Part shown: one piece after another, positions 1 to 21,400 of the stretch
Layout: each line of letters opens with the position of its first letter
Position numbering within the stretch: position 1 is the first letter of the stretch
Assembly: GCF_902150065.1 (NCBI RefSeq)
Contig: NC_043981.1
Coordinates: 10,920,001-10,984,000, forward strand
Direction of reading: 5' to 3'
DNA: 64,000 nt
Source of the DNA: Myripristis murdjan
Lineage: Eukaryota; Chordata; Actinopteri; Holocentriformes; Holocentridae
Notes under the pieces: generated by a model
Databases searched by the model: none
Seen by the model: the letters and a program-made list of their open reading frames with translations, nothing else
Told to the model about the DNA's origin: nothing
Made by a program: the position numbers and the translations under genes

Positions 1-660
1 ATGTCACCATAACATCTAATTTCACCGTTATGCAGATGATTCACAGTTATATTTATCCATTAAGCCGTGCAACTACATTAGACGAGCAAGACCACAGACC
101 TGCATTATTGTAACACCCTGTTTACCTGCATTAGTGCCCAAGATCCAAACTTCAGACCATGCAAAACTGCACTGACAAAACGCGCTTCTCACAGCACCCC
201 AGTTTTATCCACCTTGCATCGGTTGCCAGTTTCTTTTATGATCCATTTTAAAATTTTACTTATAATTTACAAGGCTTTACATGGCCAGGCTCCAGAGTAC
301 ACTAAAAAAACTCCTCACTCCTTACTGTCCAAAAAGCATGCAGCAGCTCCAAAGTCTAAATTAATTGTTAATCTTAGATCTGCAGACATTGACTGCTTTT
401 AAATCCAGCCTTAATACATCTGTTTTTAGGTTTATTTTAATATTCTATGGTTATTTGTCTTATCGTTCTTTTTAATTGATTTAATGTCTTTGAAATTGAT
501 TTTAAATTGTGTGCTTTTAAATTGCTGTTCTTGTGTGTTTGTTTTATATATCTCAATTTGAGTGTGCTTTTCTGTTGTCTATGGGAATCATTTTGTGCAT
601 CTTGCCTAAAACCTGCTATACAAATAAAACTATTATTAATATTATTATTGTTGTCCATAA
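1..660 (+). mobile_element. LINE (L2-like non-LTR retrotransposon) 3' fragment
   Basis: Frame 2 from position 20 reads FHRYADDSQLYLSIKP, which is the YADD catalytic box of a non-LTR reverse transcriptase. From about 214 a second segment reads RLPVSFMIHFKILLIIYKALHG, which resembles the C-terminal region of fish L2-type reverse transcriptases (pattern LPVsfRIdFKILLliYKALhG). The stretch normally found between these two parts is missing, so the copy has an internal deletion as well as stops. It ends near 635-655 in an ATT-rich short repeat, as L2-type tails often do. The 5' part lies outside the window. The clade is inferred by eye. Confidence 0.72.
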
Positions 661-747
661 TCAGAGTCATGTATATTGTTTTCTAATGCTCGTATTGCAG
701 CTTCACACATACATGAATAAAGTGTGCTTAAGGTTCAACCCTAACCC

Positions 748-786
748 TAACACCCCCCCCCCCCACCCCCCCCCCCCCCCCCACCC

Positions 787-831
<45 letters not shown>
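748..831. repeat. Compound poly-C / (CA)n microsatellite
   Basis: About 40 nearly pure C residues, broken by a few A, run directly into about 20 CA units. Two telomere-like CCCTAA units lie just upstream (738-749). The minus strand is a long G-run that could fold into a quadruplex. The ORFs seen across it (poly-Pro/His, poly-Gly/Val) are products of the repeat and not genes. Confidence 0.95.
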
Positions 832-833
<2 letters not shown>

Positions 834-871
834 ATTCGCAGCTGATAAATGATGTTTGATGTGTTGCATGG

Positions 872-1455
872 TGTTACGACCTGTGGGCGTGGCGACTAGC
901 GTGTGTTGCAGAGATTGCTGTGCCTGATTGGCTGCCGGCAAGGACGACCGGGATTGGACCAGCCAGCGGGAGAGAGCTATATAACGAGACCGGACGAAGA
1001 CGGAGGCGGCATTCTTCTTCCGCTCCCAACTCAACACTCCCTGATTTTTGCCCTGTGTTGTGTGTACGTGTGTGACAGGGAATACGAGTTGTAGCCTAGT
1101 TAACTGTTAACATAAAATAAGTGAAAGTAGAGGTGGGCTGCTGTTTTCTTTTGTGACTGTTTTCTCCTGTTTTTGTCAAGTTAGGGAGGTCAGTATTTTT
1201 GTATTTTATTTTCTCTTTATTTAATAGATTATCTCCTGGCAATTAGGTAGAGTCGTTTTGTTTGTTATTTTGGCCGGAGCCCACCTTGAAGTCTAAACCA
1301 ATAATCTTACACTGTAAATATAGTTCACCTTTTTTTGTAACTAAATGCATTTTCACTTGCCAGTGTTGTGTGATTAAGGTGTATTCGGCTTGGGAATGGA
1401 GGAAGGTGCTCTTTTCATGTTGTGACCCTGGTTTCCCCTAGACGGAGTCGTAACA
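872..1455 (+). mobile_element. Solo LTR of an LTR retrotransposon (Ty3/Gypsy-like, tentative)
   Basis: The 584-bp element begins TGTTACGAC and ends GTCGTAACA, a perfect 9-bp terminal inverted repeat with canonical TG..CA ends. It is flanked by an exact 5-bp target duplication CATGG (867-871 and 1456-1460). A TATA-like TATATAA lies at about 979-985, as in an LTR promoter. No internal coding region is present between the duplications, so this is a solo LTR left by recombination between two LTRs. The intact duplication and ends suggest a fairly young insertion. Orientation is inferred from the TATA position and the family is a guess. Confidence 0.85.
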
Positions 1456-1460
1456 CATGG

Positions 1461-3700
1461 TCATACTTTAAAATTGTGGTGTTTATGCAGACATGAACAG
1501 TGATTCACTGTCAAACTTCGACTTTTGTAATTTCAATCCGTTCTTTCTACTTGGTAAACCAAGGTAACCATAAGAGTTCATTTCTGTTTTGCCTTGGTTT
1601 CAGGGAACTTGCTTCATGCTGAAAGAGGAATATGAGGTAGACGGCCTTAATCTATTTTACATTTTGTTGCTTGATCCTGAAAATATACATATTTTTCCCT
1701 CACTGCACTTCCTGGGCTCAGTGGAAAAGCAAGTCCTCCACTTTGTCTGAGTTATATATTTAGCCTCTGATTCCTGCATATGGGAGCATCTCTCTGCTTA
1801 CTGACAAAGTGTAAGTCACTCTCTACAGCTTCATTGTTGCCTTCAGCTGCCAACATGTGACATTTAGGAGGTGGAGGGCATGGAAACATGCCAACAGTTG
1901 ATGATGAATGTGATGCTTTGGATTAAATAAACTAAACTAACTAAATAACTAAACCTTAATTGACTGTCTGATGCAGGTTCTTCTCTTCATCCTGCTGCTG
2001 CTGGATATCTAGTTTGTTATTTCCAGTTTGCTATTTTTCTGACCAAAACTACATGAATGCGGCAACATGTTCCACTAACAACTGAAGTCATTAGAAGCAG
2101 GAGCTCACAAAGCGCATTTGAAGTATCATACAAACAACCCAACACAAATGCCTGAATTCCCAAAAACATGATGTTTACAAGATAGAGGATAGAAGCTGCA
2201 TTAGCAAGTGATGGTAAATGAGACCTATCCCATTAGTATGTGGCTTTTGGTATTCTGTTAGTAATGAGTATTTTGTGTATCTCTGTTTAGCTGCTCTTTG
2301 CGTAGTTAGAATACTATTTTGGTGTTCAAGAGACAGCAGATGTATATGATGTTTAATAGAGTTTATCTGTATTGCAACAAACTTGCAACATACAAACAGC
2401 ACTGTTACACAAACAAGTGTAGTGGAACAAGTATACACAACCTTTATGGCTTTAATATTTAGAAGTAGGAGGTTGCAAGGAGCACATCAAAGCGGCATCT
2501 GGAAAACTGCAAGGCAGAGATTCAAACTAACAACACTGCTGCCATCTAGTGGCAAAATGTAGAATGCAGAAAGGTTGTTCTGAGAGAGGAAATGATTGCT
2601 GAACTTTTTTTTTTTTTTTCCAACTTATGCTCTTGCATAAAGGGAGTGGTTGCAGAAATGAAATTCTTTCCATCCTTCAGCAGTTGATACCCTGAGACAG
2701 CCATTGGTCCACAGTAAACATGGGCCGTCCCTTGAAAGTAGGCCAAGGGTGCGTCCTGTTACTCTTAAGATACCTCCTGCTTTCCCTCACTGCCTCCTCC
2801 TTTCCTTTGTGGCCCAGATTTTGACGTCATCACCTTGCAAGGAGCCCCAACATCGTAGTCATAAACTAAACCATGGATTTGGGAAAGGTTTAGGCAAGAT
2901 TCTTTGCTTGCAATAATAAAATGCACTTGCAGGTTATTTATTCATTTATTTATTTATGTATTTATTACCTTAAAAATACTTTTTTTTTTTTTTTTTTTTT
3001 TGGTTATTCAAATGTGCTGCATTGTTATTATCCCCATCCCTATACAACATATTACATACTATTCAATAAAAGACTAATTCAAACACTACTCTTATTTTAA
3101 AAATGAATGGGACACTGGCCATCTTGCTTTCCAAACTTTTTTAAAGCTTGAACATACTATACAGTATTAAAATAAACTGCATAAACTGCCTTTAGTGTGT
3201 GGTGCAACGTAATCCTAATTACAGCAGAATACTATAACTTCATTTTGAATATGCCTGTCATTGCAGAGCTTTGTAATTTGCTGTTGGACTCAATTGCTTC
3301 ACCTCCTCTCTCACTCCCTTTCCTCCCTTCCTTTCCTTGCTTCCTTCGGGGTACCTCCTGCTGGGAGAGAGGTGGTTTTGGGGGGGCCAGGCTGACTGAG
3401 AAGGTCTGTTACCCCCAGTGGGAGCTCTGGGCTACGACACAGCCACAATGTATGTGGAGCTGCGAGGTTGGAGGGTTACCTGTAACATCGCTCAGGTGCC
3501 TTTTCAAAAAAGGCAGCCTCGGTGCTGTGTGATCTTGCGCCATCTATGGAGCCTTTCGGTAAGCGCAGGGCACATTTTACTGCGCTCGTGTGCAGCTCTG
3601 ATCATATGACTCAGCTGCATGGTTTGTAAACTGCGGTCTCGGTTTACAAATCTGTGTTGACGGATTCATAACCCGCGAGCAGGGCTTATAAACCCACATA
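1461..3700. other. Intergenic, no gene recognised
   Basis: No exon with recognisable homology was seen. The region holds A/T-rich low-complexity runs (TTTATT units at about 2932-2975 and poly-T at 2980-3001), a CTCF-like motif at 2541-2554 and a polypyrimidine stretch at about 3298-3350. Short ORFs here show no family features. Confidence 0.6.
2541..2554 (+). promoter_or_regulatory. CTCF-like motif
   Basis: GCCATCTAGTGGCA fits the CTCF core in its GCCMYCTSSTGGYR orientation with one mismatch. The same motif shape in the same orientation recurs at 12531 and 48334. This is a motif match only; no occupancy is implied. Confidence 0.35.
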
Positions 3701-3721
3701 ATGCAGTCTGTACACTTTTTC

Positions 3722-3817
3722 CCACCCGCATTCCGCGCTGCCTCACTTGGGTTGACTGAGGTTATGATTAGCCAATCAGAAGCAGATAAGGGGTGGGTCT
3801 TCGCAGAATGCGGGTGG
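3722..3817. repeat. Short inverted-repeat (MITE-like) element
   Basis: The 16-bp arms CCACCCGCATTCCGCG (3722-3737) and CGCAGAATGCGGGTGG (3802-3817) are inverted copies with one mismatch, about 64 bp apart. They form a 96-bp foldback unit. No clear target duplication was seen, so the superfamily is unknown. Confidence 0.6.
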
Positions 3818-4839
3818 ATAGTAAAAACAAAACGCCCCAGCAAACAGAGAACTTGATTTCTGTGAGGCTTTCCCCGCCCCTCATGTCTTAAATGTTGGAT
3901 TCTAGCCGAGTCACCAGGCTTTGGTTGGAGACCCTGTCGGAGGTTGGTTTCAGGTTTTCACCCGTCCAGGAAGTCCCTCACTAGGTAGGTATGTGTTTTT
4001 TTGTTTGTTTTTTGTTTTTTGTTTTTTTGGGTTTTTTTTTTTTTTTAAATGCAAACTTGCCCACAGTAACCCACAGATTAAGAGGGAGCGAACAGGAATT
4101 GGGAATTAGGCGAGTTAGTGGTCGCTTTAATTGTAAAGCTTGTATTAACACAAGCCACCATGCAGCAACTAACACCAGAGAGGCGAACTGACTGAATTAA
4201 GTGACTGAACTACCTAAATTGTAGAGAAAAAAAGTTTGCAACAGTGTTTCAACAGGGTGTTAACATTTACTACAAAAGCAAACAAATAGTAAACAATTTG
4301 TAGAGGGCGTATAATTTCGTTTGTAGTGAAAAGTAAATTGGAAAAATGCCCTGATGTGCCTTGCCAAATGTGCGTTCTTGTCCAGATAGTTAAGTGCACT
4401 TTGACATTGTGATAGATAACTGGAATCTATTGGTTTGCCCTTGCTGTCACGTTATGCAACTCAGTGTACTTTCTGTGAAGGCGGATTACAGTAACATGAT
4501 CTGAAGGCTCCCTTTTATCTGCTCTGTGCTTCTCTGAAATACCAGGCCAAATTGCTTCCAAACAATATTGTTTTGTTGCCATGTAGTAAAAGCAGTGTCC
4601 AGGTGCATTTTTTTTTTACCCTCTAAGTGTGTGGGAACAGTCTTGTATTTGTTGAATTATTATTTGTTTCCTTGGACGCAGGTGTCTGTGCCTTGAGCGC
4701 TTTGCTTTGGCTTCATACCTGACAAAGAGTCAAAACAAGTCAAGTTAATTTTATACAGTGAATGGGATGAGATGGTGAGCCTACCTCTCTATTAAGTATA
4801 TTTATGAGTCACTTCCAGACAGGGTGTCAACATGACACA

Positions 4840-5340
4840 GATTCAAGATTTAAGATTGAAGGTTTGTCATTTTCTTTATGTTACATTGTGCACAAAACGA
4901 ATCAGTCAAACAAACCATTCCCCTCAGACCACAGTGGAAAAGATCAATAAATATGAAATTTCCCTATGAGCAGCACCACCAAAAGCAAAGGACAAAAGCA
5001 AAAAGCACATTTAGCCCTGTAAAATTAAACACACAGGGCATTAAAGTGCATGGTTCATTTCAGTGTTGACAGTCAGCGAGTGGCCAGCGCTGATGGTCCT
5101 GACTACTTGCAGGTGGAAGCTGTTTAGCATTCAACTGGATTTAGCACAGATGCTCTTGTGCCTCCTCCCAGACGGCAGGAGGGAAAACAGATTGTGAGGA
5201 TGGTGGTGGGGATCCTTAATGATGCTGGCTCTTCGAACGTAGTGTTGATGGTAAATCTCTGGCAGGAAGGGGAGAGGAGCACCATTGATCTTAGAAGTGT
5301 AGGTTAGGATGCTTTCAGTGGTGCCTCTGTAAAACATGGG
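4840..5340 (-). mobile_element. LINE 3' fragment, minus strand
   Basis: The minus strand encodes FYRGTTESILT near 5335, then YVRRASIIKDPHHHPHNLF and LLPSGRRHKSI (about 5230-5150). This matches the C-terminal end of a common fish LINE reverse-transcriptase ORF (pattern FYRcTiESILT...RRA.nIikDpsHPsh.LFsLLPSGRRyrSI). A segment between the first two motifs is lost. The 3' end, toward 4840, has a LINE-like tail of imperfect repeated TTAAATCTTGAATCT units. Truncated and degenerate; exact clade (L2/Rex-like) not resolved. Confidence 0.65.
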
Positions 5341-5440
5341 GAGATTTGCCCTTTAAAGTCAGAGGGGATGGAGCCATTGGGACTTTAACCATAGCCGAGG
5401 TGCACTCATAGAAGCTTGATGTTACTGACTGATGTCACAG

Positions 5441-5450
5441 CATATATAAT
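5441..5450 (+). promoter_or_regulatory. TATA-like sequence upstream of the SDR gene
   Basis: CATATATAAT lies about 165-175 bp upstream of the SDR start codon, a possible core promoter. There is also an acceptor-like TCCTATCCAG at 5601-5610 directly before the start, so the true first exon could be non-coding and further upstream. Weak call. Confidence 0.3.
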
Positions 5451-5615
5451 AACTATTTCTTTCGTTTTGTCAGAGCTTGTTTTTTTCTGATTGCCACATA
5501 CCTTGGCTTGCCTCATGTAGCATGGCTCAACCCTGCCTTGAGTTCAAATGAGGCAAATGAGGCAAACTCAATTCTAGTCAGCTATTAACTAGTTATCCAT
5601 TCCTATCCAGTAGTC

Positions 5616-10968
<5,353 letters not shown>

Positions 10969-12670
10969 GACCAAATACACTTATCATCTAGTATCAGTAT
11001 GGGGCCTTAAACTGTGCCCATTTCACCCATATGTGCCCATTTTATTACCTACAGGCCTTGAAACATAACATAGGCCATGCAAGAGACCAATGTGTTATTG
11101 GTGTAATATTTTTTATTCCTAATCATAGCAATATTGTAATATCCAGATGATTATTTAGGTCCAGATTAACATCCAGATGCACTTTTGTGTAGCCAACATT
11201 TGGTTGGTGTGTAGTGATGTGTTACAGCCACGAATTAAACAGCACTACTTAAAGCAATGCTGGTCTTTGTTTGCTTCCCTCCTTATCCATGTCATCATTT
11301 GTAAAGAGCTGTGCAGCCAGACGAGGCTTTCGCGTTGAGCGGAATGAGGTGGGGGCAATTTCAAGGCTGACTTATCTGCAGGTAGGTAGATAGAGGCTTG
11401 CTCAAGCTAATCTTCTTGGCCTTGGAATGTTCAAACAGGTATGTAAAAGGTTAAGGATGAGCAATAAAAGTTGTGTCTACATTTAAAATAGGCCTAAGAC
11501 CAAATAGGTATTTAACTAGTATGGAAATAGAGGACAGGTGCTTGTGCTGTGTACAGTATATTGCAAATACATTAGTAGTCTTTAATTGCTTATTTAGAAT
11601 CAGTGTTAAATGTAAGGGTGTGTACTTTTCACACTTGCATAGCACGAGGTATGTCATGCTGCCAGCCGTCTCCAAAGCCATGTCTATCATGTCTCTCTCG
11701 TCAGAGGGATAATCAATAGTCCATAGCACTGGACTGTAAACAAACAAGTTCAACTCCTGTTTGCTAGATGTTTCATTAATTCTTGCGCCACTGACCTTTG
11801 TCATAGCTAAGAGCTCAAACTGAAGCTGACAACCAAAAGCAGAGATTTCTTCAACACTTTGCAGCAGTAGTCCAACTATGGTCATTATTCATTAACTTTG
11901 AAAGGTGATATGACGTATGAAATTTGTAGATGATAAAACAGTGCACCTTCAAGTCCCAACAGTACAGTTTCCCTTTTTTTATCTTGGGAAGTGGTAGAAA
12001 CAGTAGTTAAAACCTTTAAATTAATATTGTGGAAAAGTCAAGCATTCACAATACCCCTTTTCCACACCACAATGAACATCTACACATCTGTGACATAAGG
12101 CTGAGGTAGCTTTTTTTTTTTTTAAATGTGACACCATATCCTAGCTTAATCATTAACGGAGGCAACAAGATAGTGGTTTTAGTTCTGGGGCAAATGAAGA
12201 AATTAACATTATGGTAAAAGTATCCCTTCAGAGCACAGTTACTAATGCATTTAACTTTAATAGTATTTTAATGTTATAGCTCAAACCACTGTGCATACTG
12301 ATTGCTTGCTTATGCCTCAGATTTGATGTTGCATGTAAAACTTTATACTGCCAAGTCACTACAATAGTCATAAAATATACAGCAGCATAAGAAGAAAGCC
12401 TCAATATACCCAGAAGAAGATTCAGTTTTGTCAGCAAACAAACCACACTTCCCATCTTGGTCAGCTGCTTTATTTTTGTTGTACAATTAAGCTGCAACAA
12501 AGTACATGTGGCTTAACATGGCTCGTGAGTGCCATCTTGTGGTCAAAACGAATGAGGACAGCCATTACAAGAACCAGCCTATTGGGAACAAGACTTCAAT
12601 TCATTCACTACAACATATGAAAGCCTGGGAAATATACAGTTGACACAAGTTGTAGTTTTATGTAAAGACA
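10969..12670. other. 3' flank of the SDR gene and intergenic DNA
   Basis: Follows the SDR stop codon. An ATTAAA at 11234-11239 is a plausible polyadenylation signal. A CTCF-like motif is at 12531. Several ORFs (for example 11451-11885 on the minus strand) lack any family features and are likely chance. Confidence 0.5.
12531..12544 (+). promoter_or_regulatory. CTCF-like motif between convergent genes
   Basis: GCCATCTTGTGGTC fits GCCMYCTSSTGGYR with two mismatches, in the same orientation as the motifs at 2541 and 48334. It lies between the convergent SDR and atp5f1b genes. Motif match only. Confidence 0.3.
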
Positions 12671-12674
12671 GACC

Positions 12675-12680
12675 TTTATT
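12675..12680 (-). promoter_or_regulatory. Polyadenylation signal of atp5f1b
   Basis: AATAAA on the minus strand lies 167-172 bases past the atp5f1b stop, giving a short 3' UTR of about 190 bases. Confidence 0.7.
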
Positions 12681-12846
12681 CCATCTCCTTTCATTGGAAA
12701 CATTAAATAGAACTTTCTTTGAAGATGACAAGACAGGTACATCTGCATTGTGACATGTTTTACAAACCAAGTGCTCCATCCAGACCCCTCCTCTCGCTCC
12801 CATTTTTTCCCCATTTTCCCCCATAACAGTTAGATTGTTTAGATGT

Positions 12847-16719
<3,873 letters not shown>

Positions 16720-16763
16720 GGTCAAAATGGCTGAAGGTGGAAAGAGACAGAGGAACTAGCGGC

Positions 16764-16833
16764 TTTATAATGAACGGCCGGTGAAGCGAACTGCGCCTGC
16801 GTGCAACGTCAAGGACAACAGTGAGCATGCGCG
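16764..16833 (-). promoter_or_regulatory. atp5f1b proximal promoter: TATA-like box and two NRF-1-like sites
   Basis: TGAGCATGCGCG (16822-16833) matches the NRF-1 consensus YGCGCAYGCGCR at 11 of 12 positions. TGCGCCTGCGTG (16792-16803) matches at 10 of 12. A TATAAA on the minus strand at 16769-16764 lies about 45 bases upstream of the ATG. NRF-1 is a known regulator of nuclear genes for oxidative phosphorylation. Sites were found by eye; function is inferred. Confidence 0.5.
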
Positions 16834-17186
16834 GACGGTAAGCATGTCCAGCTGACATTCTGCCCTTTACTTGGCCAGCCTGTATGACAACAAATGTGCA
16901 GAATGGCTAACAGTTTCCCTAAAGATAGGACACCCATTTGATCTGCAAAAACAGTTGCTCAGATTATGTGTATAGACGTTTTCAAACTGCACAAGGCATC
17001 AAGTATGGCTCATGGATGCTGGTGGTGCCATAGCTCCAAAGTACACAGTGTCCCATCTTGTAAGAGGAGGCTGAACACCTAGTTTTTCACTCTGTTGTTC
17101 CCCATGTGGCTTTGGTTAATGACAGTGTCCACAATCCTCTAAGAGAAGAAATCAAGAGTTGAGGTTGCTGCATATGTCACTCTTTG

Positions 17187-17844
17187 TTAGGGCTGGGACG
17201 ATATGGTAATCTCCCGGTTCAATACAATCATGATCCTTGGGTGCCGATTTGATATGTATTGTGATTCTTAAGTATTGTGATTCAATATTGTGATTTATTG
17301 CAGTATTTGTGTTTTGAATTATCCTCTAGTTAGTGGTTGTAAAGTTTCATGAGGCTGTGATTATCATAAAGGTCACAATAGGTCAGTTTAAACAGTGACA
17401 TCAAGTTTCAAAAAATGTTTTCACTGCAATGAAATGGCTCCTACGGGGGCTAATATCATCACACATGAATAAAATGTGGCTCCCTGAATCCACAAGAGTC
17501 TCAGCTTTCCAGTCCAACCCAATTTATGCAACTCCAAGACTGTTTTGGCCCCCAGTATGCACAAATATACCAATGGGCAAAAATAATGCATTTGTACTGC
17601 ATGGCTTTTGCCCAAATCTGCATGGGATTGGCACAAGGTGGGCATGTCTGCAAAGGGGAGACCCGTGGCTATCTAGAGAGCCAATTTGCATTCCAGTATC
17701 TTAGGATGAGAGGTCGAGGGACCCTTTTGAAAATAGCCATGGCAGTTTTGGAGCAATATTAAGTGCTCTTGCTGACAGCTTAGCACCACATGCTGGGTAC
17801 TTTCATACGCATGATAAACCCATTCAAACCTCATTCAATTCAAT

Positions 17845-17883
<39 letters not shown>

Positions 17884-17930
17884 AAACAAGAATCGCAATA
17901 CTTAAGTGAACCGACTTTCTTTCCCAACTC
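17187..17930. repeat. Composite fish interspersed repeat (GGGCTGGGACGATATGG type)
   Basis: It starts TTAGGGCTGGGACGATATGG, has degenerate GATTCAATATTG words, and ends with AAGAATCGCAATACTTAAGT followed by a CCGACTTTCTTTCCCAAC stretch. The middle (about 17560-17760) contains GGGCATGTCTGCAAAGGGGA and GGTCGAGGGACCCTTTTGAA, words of a very common fish repeat. A poly-A tract sits at 17850-17877. Non-coding; superfamily not assigned. Confidence 0.55.
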
Positions 17931-18166
17931 GACTCTGTGTGGCTGTGGAGATGTTTAACACTTATTATTTTACTTTAAGATAAGCTGACAAAAGGGGAAA
18001 TTTCTGTCATCCATGTGTGAGTGTACACTTGAGCATGTGTGATATTAGTAATTCCTCAGATTAAGAGATGGAAATACAACATCAGTACAAATATCCATAG
18101 GTTCAGACTTTATGTAAAGAAAATTGTTGTATAGTATCATGTTTTCTACTCTGTCACACACACGTG

Positions 18167-18171
<5 letters not shown>

Positions 18172-18222
<51 letters not shown>
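18172..18222. repeat. (CA)n microsatellite
   Basis: About 25 CA units with a short GCGCGC interruption at the left edge. Confidence 0.97.
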
Positions 18223-18224
<2 letters not shown>

Positions 18225-18350
18225 TGTCTATTGTACCTCTGTTGGTCTGCTGGTATATGCTGAATTGTAAAAAGCCTACTGAAGTGAGTCCTTCATATTT
18301 ACACTAGAGTGTGCTGTTGCACTAAAAAGAGGTGGCCTACATATGAATAC

Positions 18351-18351
<1 letters not shown>

Positions 18352-18396
<45 letters not shown>

Positions 18397-18416
18397 TATG
18401 TGTGTGTGTGTGTGAA

Positions 18417-18480
<64 letters not shown>
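18352..18480. repeat. Compound (TG)n-(GA)n microsatellite
   Basis: About 30 TG units with TATG interruptions run into about 31 GA units with only an AAAGG spacer. The polypurine half could adopt triplex (H-DNA) structure. Confidence 0.97.
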
Positions 18481-18483
<3 letters not shown>

Positions 18484-21400
18484 CATAAATGTTCCTTATT
18501 TTCCAGTGCTTTAATCATACACTTGTCCTCATAGCTTTCATGTCAAGCATTTTAAAGAAAGGACATCCGTTTTTCCTGTACGCAAAAGCTCAAACAAACA
18601 ATGGTAGAACAGACTACTGCCAGAACATATCAGCCAATAATGATGCCCCTTAAGGCTGTGTATATGTAGAAACAATATTAAACATTCCAAAGATGGTTTA
18701 GTCTCGTTGATAAAACATTTTGTGGGTACTATTGTTTTGTTCTTATCCTGACATACATCACTCTTTTCAGATCCCCTCATAACTTGTCTGCATTTGCACC
18801 TTCCAAAGACAAATTTATCATTTTTTCAAAAGCGAATACAGTTTGGAGATTCAATTCAGTCAAGAGTCAATCAATTTGGAAATGTCAGAGGTACAAGTTA
18901 ACCTTTATGACAACACGTACTGAAATTTTAAAAATAAATTCACATTTTACTCAGTATATTTACTCACTCTACATTGAAAACACTCACATAGAATGGAATA
19001 TAATGCACAGTGATATGAGTTTTTAAAGCGATCAATCAAAATTTCATGACATTCAGCCTTCACTGCATATCAGATATAGACTTAATATCCCTTTGAAGAA
19101 TTAGATGAGATCTTCAAAAATATGCCTAATGATGTTTTAGATGGTAGTTTAATAGATCTACATCACTGCTACACACAGATGACTGTCGATATGCATGAAA
19201 ACATCTGTACGAGTCTGTATTTGTCTGTGAAAACATAGCACATACTTGGATCCAGCCTCCTTTCCGTGTCAGAAAGAGAAATCAGACGACGGGTCATTGA
19301 GAGGACTGTGTATTGCTCGGTTCTTGTATTATCTACAGCTGTTGGCTCATGACAGGTAGAAGCACAAAGGAGTTTTTGGCCAACAAAGATCATCAACATT
19401 CCCAGTTAAAGGAAACAAAATGAGTCTCGAGGTAAAAAAAAAAATCTATGTGAAAATTTCTTGGCAAAAAGAAGTTCCTGTGTAATCAGTACAGCAATTC
19501 TACTCTCCAGCACTGTCCAAGCAGCCTCCATGGATCACTGCTCAAGCGTTTTACACGTGCAGGAGGGTTTCTTATTGGAAATAGGTTATTTGCAATGTTA
19601 GCTTTCTGTTCTGTAGCTGCGATTTCCTGACTAAACGAGTTAAGAGGGGTATGAAAGGGCATTGAGGTTGGGCATGAATGGGCATGCAGTTCCTTAAGCA
19701 GATCTAATATATTAGAAGCTGCAACAGTTCCCATTTCCAAACATGCATCGACATTATTTGCAGCTAATGTGACAGGTAAAGGGCGCCCGCTTTGTCAAAT
19801 CGTCTCCGTGCAGGCAGCGGAACATCTTGGATGCCACAACAAACACCTTTAGGTAAAACTTGTTAAATGTTTTCCTCTCCGAAAGAGGGTCTCACCTGTC
19901 CCATGGGCGCTGCAGTGCAACGTATTGTCTCTGTCAACTCTTCATGCCTGGAATGTCTTGATAGCAGGCGACCTCTGACCTCTCACTGACACGTTCCATT
20001 CACCCCATGAGAGGAAGCAATCCCCCATCTTCCATGACATGTTTTACCAAGCATTTCAAAGGTAATGAGGATGTGCTTAAAGATGGAGATTGAGGGGTTT
20101 GACACAGATGGCCAGATTATAATCAGGGTTTATGGAGCTATTGTAGACCCAGATCAGGTAGTATCAGGTAGTATCTTTTCCTGATTTCTTTTACCAGTTG
20201 ACTGTGGTGTGTCATACAGGATTACAAAATGAATGTCCCAAATTAAAGACAATCACAGGAAAATGCCTGAGGGCGGTTTCAGCATGTTTTTTTGTGTGAT
20301 TGGCACCTTACTGGACACTATTTGAATGGTCCTGATTCAGAATATACACCTAGCTGATGGTTAAGCAAGCATAATTATTTGCAAATACTATTTCCCCCAG
20401 GTCTTTGAGTAAATGTCAGCTTCCTTTTAGATTTGACTGGTATGGAAACTTGTCAGAACATATATATTTGTTTTGCCGCTCGGGGTAATTTTGCAGAATT
20501 ACAAGTACATGCTGGAGAGAAATAATGGTTGTGGATTGCTAGTCACGCATCAGGAATCACTGATGTCACTCATGTTGTCTTCAGCCTTGTAACTATACAC
20601 TTATGAAACATGCATTGTGTTGTAAAAACAGTCCTTAAGCTAAATGTCACAGGAAGACTGGAGGATGTCAAAGAGGAAAGTGGTGGCTTCAGCTGTATCA
20701 TAAAAGCGGAAGACTGTCACACTTTCTTGTTTCATGCCACACACCTTTTTGCAGGAATAGATTTTCTCATGAAAGTTTGAATGTGTGACATATGCAAATT
20801 GGCAAAGCACACACTGATAACGTGATAAAACTGGCTAAAATGAGGATGTGAACAACTGGAGCATCTACATCCACTCTAATGTTTTAAGTAGAAAAGACAC
20901 TGTGAACTCATCAAATGGGTGTCATCCCACTCCTGAAAACTGAAGGGGCATTTTGGTGGACTTAATGTGCATTTTAAATGCTGTATTAAATAGTAAACAG
21001 GTTATCCGGCTTGTTTCTACAGATGTTGTCAGTCAGTGCTTGTAAAGACAGCAGGAAAGTGAGAACATGCATCCAAAACATTTTTTTTTCTTTGTTTCCA
21101 GTTTGTTGCCGTTTCATTTTTTTTTTTTTTTTTTATAACTGAATTTGAAAAGGTTCATTGCACCTGCTTTGTATCAATTCTCCTGCCAGTGAATTTATTG
21201 CATATATCAGTATTGGATTCCCTGTAAATATAGTATTTTTCCTTGGGTGTGAAGCATATCCTATTGAGCTTTCTGAATGAAGGGGACATCAGAGCTGTAT
21301 TGTCCCTCTTGGTTTTGCCATATGTTTTGCATTTTGCAAACAAAGAAAGTGGTTAAACTAGAAGAGATAATAACTCACAAAAGCAGTAGCTTTTAAAACT

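Noticed and set aside
738-750. Interstitial telomere repeat
   Set aside because: Only about two CCCTAA units, too few to call.
533-1037. ORFs rich in Pro/His or Gly/Val across the C-run and (CA)n
   Set aside because: They translate a microsatellite; no codon-like structure outside it.
11451-11885. 144-codon minus-strand ORF downstream of the SDR gene
   Set aside because: No family features, no plausible splice context and A/T-rich codon use; likely chance.
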